From the NCBI RefSeq assembly GCF_001484765.1, contig NZ_KQ947376.1, forward strand, positions 372,001 to 436,000: DNA of 64,000 nucleotides, in the 5' to 3' direction. The notes beneath the pieces were generated by a model that ran no database searches, had not been told where the DNA came from, and was given only the letters and a program-made list of their open reading frames with translations. This document shows, piece by piece, positions 24,668 through 33,251 of this stretch. How positions within the stretch are numbered: position 1 is the stretch's first letter; each line of letters begins with the position of its first letter. The position numbers were made by a program, and so were the translations under genes. The DNA comes from Entomohabitans teleogrylli (GTDB lineage Bacteria > Pseudomonadota > Gammaproteobacteria > Enterobacterales > Enterobacteriaceae).

Positions 24668-26056
24668 TCAGTGCGGCAGACGGATACAAAACAGAATGTT
24701 TTCCCCCTGCCGTTGCGCGGTCAGCGTCCCGCCGTGAGCCTGAATAATCGCCCGGGTAATCGACAGCCCCAGCCCGGCCCCCTCGCGATACTGCGAACGG
24801 GCGCCGTCGGCCCGCCAGAAGCGGTCGAACAGCCGGTCAAGGTTATCGGCGCTGAGCTGCGCGGTGGCATTCATCACGCAAATCTCCACCGCGGCGTCAT
24901 GGCGGAGAATATCGACGCTGATAGTCGTGCGCTCAGGGGAATATTTAATCGCGTTAACCAGCAAATTACTGAAAGCGCGCCGCAGCATATCCTCATCCCC
25001 CTGTACAGTCGCCGCGCCGCTCAACGCGATATTTTTTCCACTCTCGCTGGTCAGCGGTTCAAACATTTCGATAAGCGCCCGCCACTGCTCTTCAAGCCGG
25101 ATAGCGCCGCTGTGCAACTGTAGCAGGCCGTTTTCCGAGCGCGCCAGAAACAGCATGTCATTACACATCCGTGACAGCCGCTTCAACTCCTCAAGATTGG
25201 CGAACAAAATTTCCCGGTACTGCTCGCCTTCGCGCTCTCTGGCGAGCGCATACTGGGTCTGCATCATCAGGTTGCTGATCGGGGTTCTGATTTCATGGGC
25301 AATATCCGAAGAAAACGCCGACAGCCGGCGAAAGGAATCCTCCAGCCGCGCCAGCATGGCGTTGAATTCCCGGGCGGCGCCGGCGATTTCCGGCGGCGCC
25401 AGCGTGGCGTCGAGCCGTTTATCGAGTTGACTGCTCGTGATGCCGGATGCCAGATGCGTCATCTTACGCAGCGGCCTCAGGCCCAGCCGCGCCGTTAACC
25501 AGCCGAGTAACACCGCGATAAACATCAGTCCCAGATTAAACCAGAACAGCCAGCGCCTCAGGGTCGCGAGAAATTGAAGCCGATCGTCAACATTCACCGC
25601 CACGGTGAGGGTCAGAGGGTGAGCGCTGTCCGCAGCGCGAATCGATTGCGACAGATAACGCCAGTTGCGCCGATCGCGGTCGGTAAGTAGCAGACTTCCG
25701 GCAGGCGTCTCAGTAACATGCAAAAAATCCGCCGTGGACTGCCACGGATCTGACGACAGCGCAATAATATTATTTTGCCGTGGATCTTTTATTACCACCA
25801 ACAGCCCGCGGTGACCGACCAGCGCGGCGCTGATTTTTTCCTGCAGCGCCTGGTTATTGACATTATTGTCCGACCATTCACTCTTCAGCAGTCGGGAAAT
25901 AGACTGTAATTTCCCCTCAATAAAGTTATTTTCCAGCGTGGCGAAATTAGCTTTAATCGCCGACAGCAGAAAAAAGCATGACGACCACCAGACAGCCAGC
26001 ATAACGCAGGAGAAAATCAGGCTAAGTCGCGCCACCAGCGAAAGTTTTCTTTTCAT
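24668..26056 (-). CDS. CusS-like sensor histidine kinase without partner regulator
   Basis: A 462-residue inner membrane kinase: helix 1 at about 11-32, a periplasmic sensor of about 130 residues, helix 2 at about 168-190, HAMP, then the H-box SSDIAHEIRTPISN with His254, N-box (NLLVNAIKYSP) and G-box (GAGLGLSI). Layout matches heavy-metal sensors (CusS/CopS family). Start is ATG 26056 behind AGAGACGGG; the in-frame ATG at 26110 is less likely. No response regulator gene is adjacent, which is unusual. A CusR-like box lies about 180 bases upstream. Confidence 0.88.
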   Translation of the reverse strand: MKRKLSLVARLSLIFSCVMLAVWWSSCFFLLSAIKANFATLENNFIEGKLQSISRLLKSEWSDNNVNNQALQEKISAALVGHRGLLVVIKDPRQNNIIALSSDPWQSTADFLHVTETPAGSLLLTDRDRRNWRYLSQSIRAADSAHPLTLTVAVNVDDRLQFLATLRRWLFWFNLGLMFIAVLLGWLTARLGLRPLRKMTHLASGITSSQLDKRLDATLAPPEIAGAAREFNAMLARLEDSFRRLSAFSSDIAHEIRTPISNLMMQTQYALAREREGEQYREILFANLEELKRLSRMCNDMLFLARSENGLLQLHSGAIRLEEQWRALIEMFEPLTSESGKNIALSGAATVQGDEDMLRRAFSNLLVNAIKYSPERTTISVDILRHDAAVEICVMNATAQLSADNLDRLFDRFWRADGARSQYREGAGLGLSITRAIIQAHGGTLTAQRQGENILFCIRLPH

Positions 26057-26234
26057 TACCCGTCTCTTTGCGCAATACCCTAAAACGCCATCGCCCGGAC
26101 GACAGGGCATACCGGCGCTTTCCCGGAAAACTGGCGGTCTGCGGATGACCGATGGATGCAGGGTTATCCGCCCACAGTTAAATAGTTTTCGCGCCAGATA
26201 AAAATAACGCTATCACAAAACCGCCATCATTTTG

Positions 26235-26250
26235 ATGACATTATTGTCAG
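26235..26250. promoter_or_regulatory. CusR/HprR-like box upstream of the orphan kinase
   Basis: ATGACATTATTGTCAG differs in two positions from the palindrome ATGACAANNTTGTCAT that I recall for E. coli CusR and HprR. TGACA and TGTCA are perfect arms. A second palindrome, CATTTTC-ATG-GAAAATG, is at about 26283-26299. The 530-base gap 26057-26587 holds these sites and no gene. Confidence 0.45.
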
Positions 26251-26587
26251 AATGAACTCAGCAGCTAATTAATGGCACTATTACATTTTCATGGAAAATG
26301 AAATTAATGCAATTTATCGGTGTTGTGAATAATATAATCAGCTGCGCTGACCGACATTTCCCGGGAAAAGAATAACGGTGAGTTTAATTAATCGAAGATT
26401 AAACGAGGGCCCGGTTGATTCTACATCCTGCTCATCGATGCCCGAGCAATGTATATCACCGGCACGATCCTGCTGGTAGCCGGTGGGGATTTGAGTTAAT
26501 CATCCGGGATGAAATGCGCGGTGATTTTTGATGCCGTGCGTAGCCTTGCTCTGGAGGTGAGCGATTGCTCACCATAAAGGATAATAA

Positions 26588-27199
26588 CTAGTTTTCCAGA
26601 CGCGCGATCAGTTGCTGCTGATAGTCGGCCAGTTGCGCGCCGGAGACCCCCTGAAACGCCAGCGGCGGCAGAAATGTCATCCCGGCGTGCAGCGCGCTGG
26701 CCTGCATTGGGGTGAATACCTCATCCAGCGCGACGCCGATTCTGCCGGATTTGCCGTAAGTACTGTCGCCCCCCGCCGCGGTAGTGACCAGCAGCATCTC
26801 TTTACCCCGCCACAGCCCCGGTCCGACACTGCCCCACACCTCATTGAGATAGGCTTTCATCATCGGCGTGATATTGAACCAGTGGGTCGGGAACATAAAT
26901 ACGATGCGCTGGTGCTGCCCGGTGATATCGCGCTCCTGTGACCCGTTAATCGCACGGGTATCAAAACCATACAGGCTTTCCAGATTACGTACCGTCACCC
27001 CGTCGACACGCTCTGCCGCTTGCTGTAATCCTTTGATCATCACAGAACGTTCCGGATAAGGGTGTGAAACAATCACCAGGGTTTTGATGCGCGCCTGATG
27101 CGGCTTGTCGGCGGCCTGCGCCGGCTGAACGGCCAGGATACCGCTGGCCTGAGAGAGCGCCAGTACCAGACCAGCCTGCAAAAGATGACGTCGGTTCAT
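26588..27199 (-). CDS. Exported NAD(P)H:quinone oxidoreductase-like flavoprotein
   Basis: A 203-residue flavodoxin-fold protein of the MdaB/KefF/quinone reductase group: IKTLVIVSHPYPERS starts the fold and FMFPTHWFNITPMMKAYLNEVW is the typical FMN/quinone-binding segment. Uniquely, it begins MNRRHLLQAGLVLAL, a twin-arginine-type signal ending near PAQAA, suggesting export of the folded flavoprotein. Start is ATG 27199 behind AAGGAGTCTCACC; the longer frame to 27367 overlaps the divergent promoter. It is divergent from a LysR gene that probably controls it. Confidence 0.82.
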   Translation of the reverse strand: MNRRHLLQAGLVLALSQASGILAVQPAQAADKPHQARIKTLVIVSHPYPERSVMIKGLQQAAERVDGVTVRNLESLYGFDTRAINGSQERDITGQHQRIVFMFPTHWFNITPMMKAYLNEVWGSVGPGLWRGKEMLLVTTAAGGDSTYGKSGRIGVALDEVFTPMQASALHAGMTFLPPLAFQGVSGAQLADYQQQLIARLEN

Positions 27200-27403
27200 G
27201 GTGAGACTCCTTGTTGGGTCGGTTACTCCGTCCCGCGCGGTCGGAGGTTGCCTGTCCGGGAACCTCATGCCACGCGGCGATAACCAGAGTATGCCCTGTG
27301 CGCCAGGTCGCGTTAATAACCTGTAGTGTTGAAGAACAGATAACCTGAAGTTGATAATTGCCGGCATACTGAACGCTTTCTGATCAGCGACCCGGGGATA
27401 TCA

Positions 27404-28357
27404 ATGCAACTCACACAGCGCGTACCGGCCATCCTCTCTTTTGTCGCCGCCTGCGATAGCGGCAGCTTTGCCGCCGCGGCCCGCGCTCTGGGGATAAGCG
27501 CTGCGGCAGTCAGCAAGAATGTCGCCAGCCTCGAGAAAACGCTGGGCATTCGTCTGATGAATCGTACCACCCGCAAACTGAGCCTGACGGAAGAAGGCGC
27601 GGCGTTTCTCAACCAGGCCCGGGTTGCGCTGGAGGCGCTGGATAGCGCCGTGGATACCGTGATGTCCGGCAAGCGTGAAACCAGCGGCCGGGTGCGGATC
27701 TCCAGCAGCGCCGCGTTTGGCCGGCAGCAGCTCCTGCCGGCGCTGCCCGGTCTCAGGGCGCGCTATCCGGCCCTTTCTGTCGAGGTCGACTTTGACGATC
27801 GGGTCGTCGATCTGGTGCGCGATGGCTACGATCTGGCGATCAGAGGCGGGCGTATCGTTGACTCTTCGCTGGTGTCCCGTCCGGTATGCCCGTTAAAGAT
27901 GATTCTGGTCGCCGCGCCGGATTATCTCCGGCGGTATGGCATTCCCCGATCGCCTGGTGATTTAACCGGCCATCATCTTATCGCCCGGCGCTTTCTTGGC
28001 GGTAAAGCGTCGCCGTGGGGATTTCGCGCCGCCGACGGCAGTCTGACCACCCTTGACCCCGGGTCGGCCGTGGTGACGCTTTCCGCGCCTGAAGCGCTGG
28101 TGGAGGCCGCCTGCCTCGGTCTGGGCATCGCTCAGGTCGGCGTACACCATGCGCTGGCGCACCTCAGGGCCGGAAAACTACAGATCGTACTGGCGGATCA
28201 ACACGATCCCGGCGATTACCAGATGGTGCTCCAGTACCCGCACCGGGCGCTGATGGCGCCGCGGGTGCGCGCCGTGGTCGACTATCTGCTGGAGATCTTC
28301 CGCGCGGATGAGACCCTGCGCTGCCCGCCGCGCCAGCTTAAACGCTACCAGGCGTAG
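27404..28357 (+). CDS. LysR-family regulator (CrgA-like subgroup)
   Basis: A 317-residue LTTR with helix-turn-helix at about 18-60 (GSFAAAARALGISAAAVSKN; LEKTLGIRLMNRTTRKLSLT) and an effector domain with the PALPGLRARYPALSVEVDF start typical of the group. Its divergent neighbour is the exported quinone reductase, with 204 bases between them, a common arrangement for LysR control of quinone or aldehyde stress reductases. No clean palindrome stood out in the gap. Confidence 0.9.
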   Translation: MQLTQRVPAILSFVAACDSGSFAAAARALGISAAAVSKNVASLEKTLGIRLMNRTTRKLSLTEEGAAFLNQARVALEALDSAVDTVMSGKRETSGRVRISSSAAFGRQQLLPALPGLRARYPALSVEVDFDDRVVDLVRDGYDLAIRGGRIVDSSLVSRPVCPLKMILVAAPDYLRRYGIPRSPGDLTGHHLIARRFLGGKASPWGFRAADGSLTTLDPGSAVVTLSAPEALVEAACLGLGIAQVGVHHALAHLRAGKLQIVLADQHDPGDYQMVLQYPHRALMAPRVRAVVDYLLEIFRADETLRCPPRQLKRYQA

Positions 28358-28504
28358 TCACCCGTCTCCGGCGGGTGGATGTCGCGCAGCGGCGATCGGA
28401 CCTTTACCGCGCTTTACATTACGTCCCGCTGCCGATGCTCTACATTTTATATTTTGCTGCCGCTTGCCTGCGGCATTTTCCTGTTGCTGATGGAGAGCCT
28501 GCCC

Positions 28505-29512
28505 ATGCCTTCCCGACGATTATCCTGCGTCGCCCTGCTCGTTGCCCTGTCCGCGCCGGCGCTGGCCGCCGACACCCCCTCTTACGGCGTTCAACTGGAA
28601 GGGTTTGATTATGCCTGGCCGGTAAAATACTTCACTTTCACTTCCCAGAACCAGTCGCTGGAAATGGCCTATCTGGATGTGCAGCCGGCAAAGGCCAATG
28701 GGCGCACGGTGGTGCTGATGCACGGTAAAAATTTCTGTGCCGGTACCTGGGAAACCACCATCCGCGACCTGACGGCTGCCGGATATCGGGTCGTGGCGCC
28801 GGATCAAATCGGTTTTTGTAAGTCCACCAAGCCGCGCCAGTATCAGTACACCTTCCAGCAACTGGCCGATAATACCCATGCGCTGCTGCAACACCTTGGT
28901 ATTGATAAGGTCACGGTGATCGGCCATTCCACTGGCGGTATGCTGGCTACCCGTTATGCACTGCTGTGGCCACAGCAGGTGCAACAACTGGTGATGGTCA
29001 ACCCCATCGGGCTGGAAGACTGGAAAACCCGTGGGGTGCCGTATCAGACGGTGGATAAGTGGTATCAGCGCGAACTGAAAACCAGCGCCGACGGCATTCG
29101 CCAGTATGAAAAGAACACTTATTATGTCGGGGAGTGGAAACCAGAATATGAGCGCTGGGTGACGATGCTTGCCGGTCTCAACAATGGCCCGGGGAAACAG
29201 CTGGTGGCGTGGAACTCCGCCCTGCTCTACGACATGATCTATACCCAGCCGGTTATCTATGAATTTGGCGAACTGCAAATGCCGGTGCTGCTGATGATTG
29301 GCACCCGGGATAATACCGCCATTGGTAAAGATCTGGCGCCGCCGGAGATTCGCCAGCAGCTCGGTAACTACGCGCAGTTAGGTAAAGAGGCCGCCAGACG
29401 TATCCCTCGCGCCACGCTGGTGGAGTTCGATGATCTGGGGCACGCGCCGCAGATGCAGGACCCGGCGCGTTTTCACCAGGCGCTGTTGAAAGGGCTTGAA
29501 TCAGCGAGCTAA
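28505..29512 (+). CDS. Secreted alpha/beta hydrolase
   Basis: A 335-residue hydrolase with a signal peptide (LSCVALLVALSAPALAA, cleaved near 22). The fold shows VVLMHGKNFCAGTWE (oxyanion region, 69-83), APDQIGFCKSTKP, nucleophile Ser142 in GHSTGG, and His in FDDLGHAPQ near the end. I start at ATG 28505; the in-frame ATG at 28490 is close, while upstream codons to 28379 look non-coding. Epoxide- or haloalkane-type hydrolases have this layout, but the substrate is unknown. Confidence 0.82.
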   Translation: MPSRRLSCVALLVALSAPALAADTPSYGVQLEGFDYAWPVKYFTFTSQNQSLEMAYLDVQPAKANGRTVVLMHGKNFCAGTWETTIRDLTAAGYRVVAPDQIGFCKSTKPRQYQYTFQQLADNTHALLQHLGIDKVTVIGHSTGGMLATRYALLWPQQVQQLVMVNPIGLEDWKTRGVPYQTVDKWYQRELKTSADGIRQYEKNTYYVGEWKPEYERWVTMLAGLNNGPGKQLVAWNSALLYDMIYTQPVIYEFGELQMPVLLMIGTRDNTAIGKDLAPPEIRQQLGNYAQLGKEAARRIPRATLVEFDDLGHAPQMQDPARFHQALLKGLESAS

Positions 29513-29518
29513 GCGCCA

Positions 29519-29549
29519 GCGCACGGGGGCACTGCCCGTGCGCCATTTT
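29519..29549 (+). terminator. Rho-independent terminator
   Basis: GCGCACGGG (29519-29527) pairs with CCCGTGCGC (29535-29543), followed by CATTTT. It begins 6 bases after the secreted hydrolase stop, between two converging genes. Confidence 0.8.
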
Positions 29550-29551
29550 CG

Positions 29552-30631
29552 CTACCGCGCTTCCAGGGTACGGGCTATCGCGGCGCCCGCCTGCTGCGTG
29601 GAGGCGCAGCCGCCCAGATCGCGGGTCAGACCATCGCCGCTGGCCAGGGTGTGTTCAATCGCTTCCAGTACCGCCTTGCCGGCATCGTGATACCCCAGGT
29701 GTTCCAGCATCATGGCGCCGCACCAGATCTGGCCGATCGGGTTGGCGATATTCTGGCCGGCAATATCCGGCGCCGAGCCGTGAACCGGCTCAAACAGGCT
29801 CGGATAACGGCGGTCCGGATTGATATTGGCCGACGGCGCGATGCCGATGGTCCCGGTACAGGCCGGCCCGAGGTCGGAGAGAATATCGCCGAACAGGTTG
29901 CTGGCCACCACGACGTCAAAACGATCCGGGTGCAGCACGAAATTCGCGGTCAGGATATCAATATGGTATTTGTCGACCCGAACGTCGGGATACGCCGGGC
30001 TCATCGCTTCCACGCGGCTGTCCCAGTACGGCATGGTAATGGCAATGCCGTTAGATTTGGTGGCCGAGGTGAGATGTTTTTTCGGCCGGCTGTGCGCCAG
30101 TTCGAAAGCGTACTTCAGAATGCGGTCCACCCCGGTGCGGGTCATCACCGTCTCCTGAATCACCACTTCGCGGTCGGTTCCCGGAAACATGGTGCCGCCG
30201 ACGCTGGAGTATTCACCTTCGGTGTTTTCGCGCACCACATAGAAATCGATATCCCCCGGCTGGCGATTGGCCAGCGGCGCTTTTACGCCCGGCATCAGGC
30301 GTACCGGCCGCAGATTGACATACTGATCGAATTCGCGGCGGAACTGCAGCAGTGACCCCCACAGCGACACATGATCCGGCACCACATCCGGCCACCCTAC
30401 CGCGCCAAAATAGATGGCGTCAAAGGTCTTCAGCTCAGCAAACCAGTCGTCGGGCAGCATTTTGCCGTGCATCTGCCAGTATTCGGCGCTGGCATAGTCG
30501 AACCACTGCCACTCAAGCGCGATACCGAATTTTCTGGCGGCGACCTCCAGCACTCTGATCCCTTCCGGCATCACCTCTTTACCAATACCGTCGCCGGGGA
30601 TGACGGCAATTCTGTGTATGCTTTTTCCCAT
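29552..30631 (-). CDS. dmlA: D-malate / tartrate dehydrogenase (decarboxylating)
   Basis: A 359-residue beta-decarboxylating dehydrogenase of the isopropylmalate dehydrogenase family. It has the nucleotide region HRIAVIPGDGIGKEVMPEG, the substrate helix LWGSLLQFRREFDQYVNLRPVR cut around three Arg residues, YVVRENTEGEYSS, and the metal site NLFGDILSDLGP. The sequence style matches TtuC/DmlA enzymes, which oxidise D-malate or tartrate to pyruvate, glycerate or CO2 products with NAD and a divalent metal. No dmlR or transporter is adjacent. Good ribosome binding site not obvious. Confidence 0.88.
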   Translation of the reverse strand: MGKSIHRIAVIPGDGIGKEVMPEGIRVLEVAARKFGIALEWQWFDYASAEYWQMHGKMLPDDWFAELKTFDAIYFGAVGWPDVVPDHVSLWGSLLQFRREFDQYVNLRPVRLMPGVKAPLANRQPGDIDFYVVRENTEGEYSSVGGTMFPGTDREVVIQETVMTRTGVDRILKYAFELAHSRPKKHLTSATKSNGIAITMPYWDSRVEAMSPAYPDVRVDKYHIDILTANFVLHPDRFDVVVASNLFGDILSDLGPACTGTIGIAPSANINPDRRYPSLFEPVHGSAPDIAGQNIANPIGQIWCGAMMLEHLGYHDAGKAVLEAIEHTLASGDGLTRDLGGCASTQQAGAAIARTLEAR

Positions 30632-30822
30632 CGTTCAGCCCTATTGTCTGTTCACGTAGCGTTAGATTTTTTATTCTGAAATACAGCGCGTTACCGCGCC
30701 TCATTCTACCCTGATACGCCAGCCGGAAGATGGCGGTGGCGCAGCGGAACGGGAAAAATTATCTTTTTAGCCGGGATGGTCTGAGGAGTGCGAGTCACTG
30801 AGGGCGGCAAACGCTGGCGCGG

Positions 30823-31931
30823 TTACCACCAGCGGGAAAATGTCTGTTGCCTGTCATCAATGTCCACGCGTTCGCCAATACGCGGAATCAGCAGTCGCCA
30901 CGCCTGCCCCTCGCTGGCGGCGGTGATGCGCTCCAGCGGATCATTCCAGCGATGATGGGCCAGTTTGAATTTGCTGTTATGAGAGGGCATCACCGCCCTG
31001 GCCTGCAAATCGCCGGCCGCCGCGGCGCTCTCTTCCGGCGTCATATGAATGTAAGGCCAGTTGGCGTTGTACTGCCCGCACTCGAGGATCGCCAGATCAA
31101 CCCCCCCAGTTGCTCGCCAATGGCTTTAAAATGCGCGCCGTAGCCGCTGTCGCCGCCAAGATAAAGACGATGCTGCGCGGTGATCAGCGCAAATGAGGCC
31201 CACAGCGTCTGATTGCGTTTCAGCAACCGGCCGGAAAAATGCTGCGCCGGCAAAATATGGATGGCGAGATCATCACGATCGATACGGCTGAACCAGCCCC
31301 CTTCGCTGATATCGTCGGGCGCGAATCCCCAGCGCGCAAAATAGCTGCCGACGCCGGTTGGGGCGATAATATGGCCGATTTTAGCGCGCAGGGCGTCAAT
31401 GGTCGGGTAATCGAGGTGATCCCAGTGATCGTGGGTTATCAGCAGATAGTCAATGGCCGGAATATCTCCGGCGCGATACATGTTGCTGCCCGGGAATGGC
31501 CGATTGGTCCCCGGCACCGGGGAGGCGTTATCGCTGAATACCGGATCGACCAGAAAACGTTTCCCCTCCAGTTGGATGAAATAACTGGAATGCCCCATCC
31601 AGATAACGACATTACGGTTTTTATCCAGTTGGTGCAGATCGGTTTTTACCGACGGCAGCGGCTGCTCCGGCACCGCCCCTGCTACTTTTGTGAAAATAAA
31701 ACGATACCAGGCGACCAGCACGTTCTGGCGTCCGGCCAGTACCGGCTGCACTACCTGGTTATGAAATTGCCCGTCATAAAACAGAGGGTTTTGCGGTTCA
31801 CGGGACACCACGGGAGAAGCGTACTGGGGCTGTTGCAGCCAGGCAAAAACCGCGCCGCCGATCGCCAGTCCGATAACCAACAGTATGAGCATACATTTTT
31901 TTCCGCGATTCCAGGGGATGCGTCCTGCCAT
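30823..31931 (-). pseudogene. Frameshifted metallo-beta-lactamase-fold hydrolase
   Basis: From ATG 31931 the frame encodes a membrane anchor (about 13-30) and a metallo-beta-lactamase fold (YFIQLEGKRFLVDPVFSDNA; LLITHDHWDHLDYP with the HxHxDH zinc motif), similar to UlaG/NAPE-PLD-like lipid hydrolases. After GEQLGG the frame runs into 17 unrelated residues and stops at 31041. The expected C-terminus (MPSHNSKFKLAHHRWNDP and beyond) continues in another frame to 30823. The shift maps to a C7 tract (31101-31107): one extra C restores a continuous protein of about 369 residues. It could be a real mutation, a phase-variable tract or a sequencing error. Confidence 0.85.
31101..31107. repeat. C7 homopolymer at the frameshift point
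   Basis: Seven consecutive C (G on the coding strand) within the metallo-beta-lactamase-fold gene. Eight would join the two halves of the reading frame. Confidence 0.9.
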
Positions 31932-32024
31932 AATCCGTGTGACTCCGGGAGCTAATCATGTACCGGCGGTAGCCGAACCGCTATTCTGACACAGCGGCGG
32001 CGCCAGAGAATGCTGAAAAATAAA

Positions 32025-32057
32025 TTATCAATATGAATTTTATTCATAAATTGATAA
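32025..32057. promoter_or_regulatory. AT-rich nested inverted repeat
   Basis: TTATCAAT (32025-32032) and ATTGATAA (32050-32057) flank a second pair, ATGAAT and ATTCAT. It lies in the 203-base gap between the GntR gene end and the metallo-beta-lactamase-fold gene start. On the minus strand it is followed by TTTATTTTT, so it may be a weak terminator for the GntR gene, or an operator. Confidence 0.4.
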
Positions 32058-32134
32058 AAACTATATCTCCACGCGCTGATAATGATGGTATAGCGACGGG
32101 GCGAGGCGATTTTTTAGCACCGCTGGATGGGCTG

Positions 32135-32929
32135 TTATGTCCCCTTACCTCCCTTCGGGCAGGCTGAAAACGCATCGAGCTGGTTATTCTCCCGGCGTAG
32201 CTCAATCGTAAAATCATAGTAGTCGTTCAGGCACCAGGTGCGGGTATATTCGACAGGCCGGTCGTGATGGGTAAAACCGATACGGGTAACCAGTAATAGC
32301 GGTTCATGCTGTTTAATCCCCAGATAGTGCGCCAGGTGACTGTCTGCGACCTCGGCCCGGAAATGCTGGCTTGCCCGTAGTACCGGCGACCCTTTTTTCT
32401 CGAGATGTAAATACAGCGATTCCCCCAGTTCACCGATCTTATCCAGTAAACGAGCCGGTAAAATCGCCGTCTGCAGGGAAACCGCGATGCCGTTAATCGT
32501 TCTCAGCCGGGTCAGTTCGACAACCTCAGCGCTATCGGCGGTCATTTGCAGGGTCTGACGCTCTTCTGGCGTCGATGTCCGGCGCAGATATCCCACCAGT
32601 TCGCTTTGCGCCTCGCCTCCGCAGGCGACAGCCATCTCACTGAAACTTTCCAGTAATGGCAATGACTGGCGGACATGTGGGGCAACGAACGTGCCGGAAC
32701 CCTGATTACGAACCAGAATCCCCTCTTCCAGTAATTGCTGTAAGGCCTTCCGGGCCGTGCCGCGGGCAATATTCAGCATTTCCACCAGGGTCCGCTCAGA
32801 CGGCAGAACATCGCCAGGCTGTAATCGCCCCTGCGCGATGGCCGATTTGATGGCATTAACCAGTTGCATATACAGCGGCATGGCGCTGGATTCATCGAGG
32901 GAAAATGTGAGTGGCTGGATGGTATTCAT
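32135..32929 (-). CDS. GntR-family (HutC type) transcriptional regulator
   Basis: A 264-residue regulator: winged helix at about 13-80 (LYMQLVNAIKSAIAQGRLQ; LPSERTLVEMLNIARGTAR; GSGTFVAP) and a UTRA effector domain (about 95-245), which usually binds a sugar phosphate or small acid. I start at ATG 32929 behind AGGGGCG; upstream in-frame ATGs at 32941 and 32974 are possible. It is divergent from the DUF7916-like gene, and an operator-like repeat lies next to that gene, so local control is likely. Confidence 0.9.
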   Translation of the reverse strand: MNTIQPLTFSLDESSAMPLYMQLVNAIKSAIAQGRLQPGDVLPSERTLVEMLNIARGTARKALQQLLEEGILVRNQGSGTFVAPHVRQSLPLLESFSEMAVACGGEAQSELVGYLRRTSTPEERQTLQMTADSAEVVELTRLRTINGIAVSLQTAILPARLLDKIGELGESLYLHLEKKGSPVLRASQHFRAEVADSHLAHYLGIKQHEPLLLVTRIGFTHHDRPVEYTRTWCLNDYYDFTIELRRENNQLDAFSACPKGGKGT

Positions 32930-33082
32930 TGCGCCCCTGAGCATAGCGGTTACTGGTTCAGTTTTATGGACCAATTCTTATCCAGCGAAAGATATCTGTC
33001 ATCCTTAAATTTCCTCACGATAAAAAATAAAGCTGTCCGGATCACAAAAAAATCCTTTCACCATGGTTTTTTAGCTCACAAG

Positions 33083-33115
33083 TCCACTATGGTACATAAA
33101 TGGTATATAAGTGGA
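33083..33115. promoter_or_regulatory. Candidate GntR operator
   Basis: TCCACT (33083-33088) and AGTGGA (33110-33115) form outer inverted arms around two near-identical direct repeats, ATGGTACATAA and ATGGTATATAA, spaced one helical turn apart. GntR/HutC proteins often bind GGTA/TACC-containing sites. Located between the divergent GntR gene and the 35-codon ORF. Confidence 0.45.
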
Positions 33116-33132
33116 TTAATTGAGGTTAAGCT

Positions 33133-33240
33133 ATGCCTGAGGATTTCTTCATCCGTATGCCCGGCAGACGGCTTCAGCGCATTGTCGGCGCCCGGACGAA
33201 AATGACCACAGGCGCTATCCGCGCATTCATCAACCAATAA
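33133..33240 (+). CDS. Small ORF, 35 residues, possible leader or small protein
   Basis: ATG 33133 to TAA 33240 encodes a 35-residue basic peptide (starts MPEDFFIRMPGRR, ends AFINQ) with TGAGG 8 bases upstream. Its stop overlaps the AAGGA ribosome binding site of the next gene, 11 bases before that GTG start, so translation of the two could be coupled. No homologue is recognised; it could be chance. Confidence 0.4.
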   Translation: MPEDFFIRMPGRRLQRIVGARTKMTTGAIRAFINQ

Positions 33241-33251
33241 GGATTTACGCC

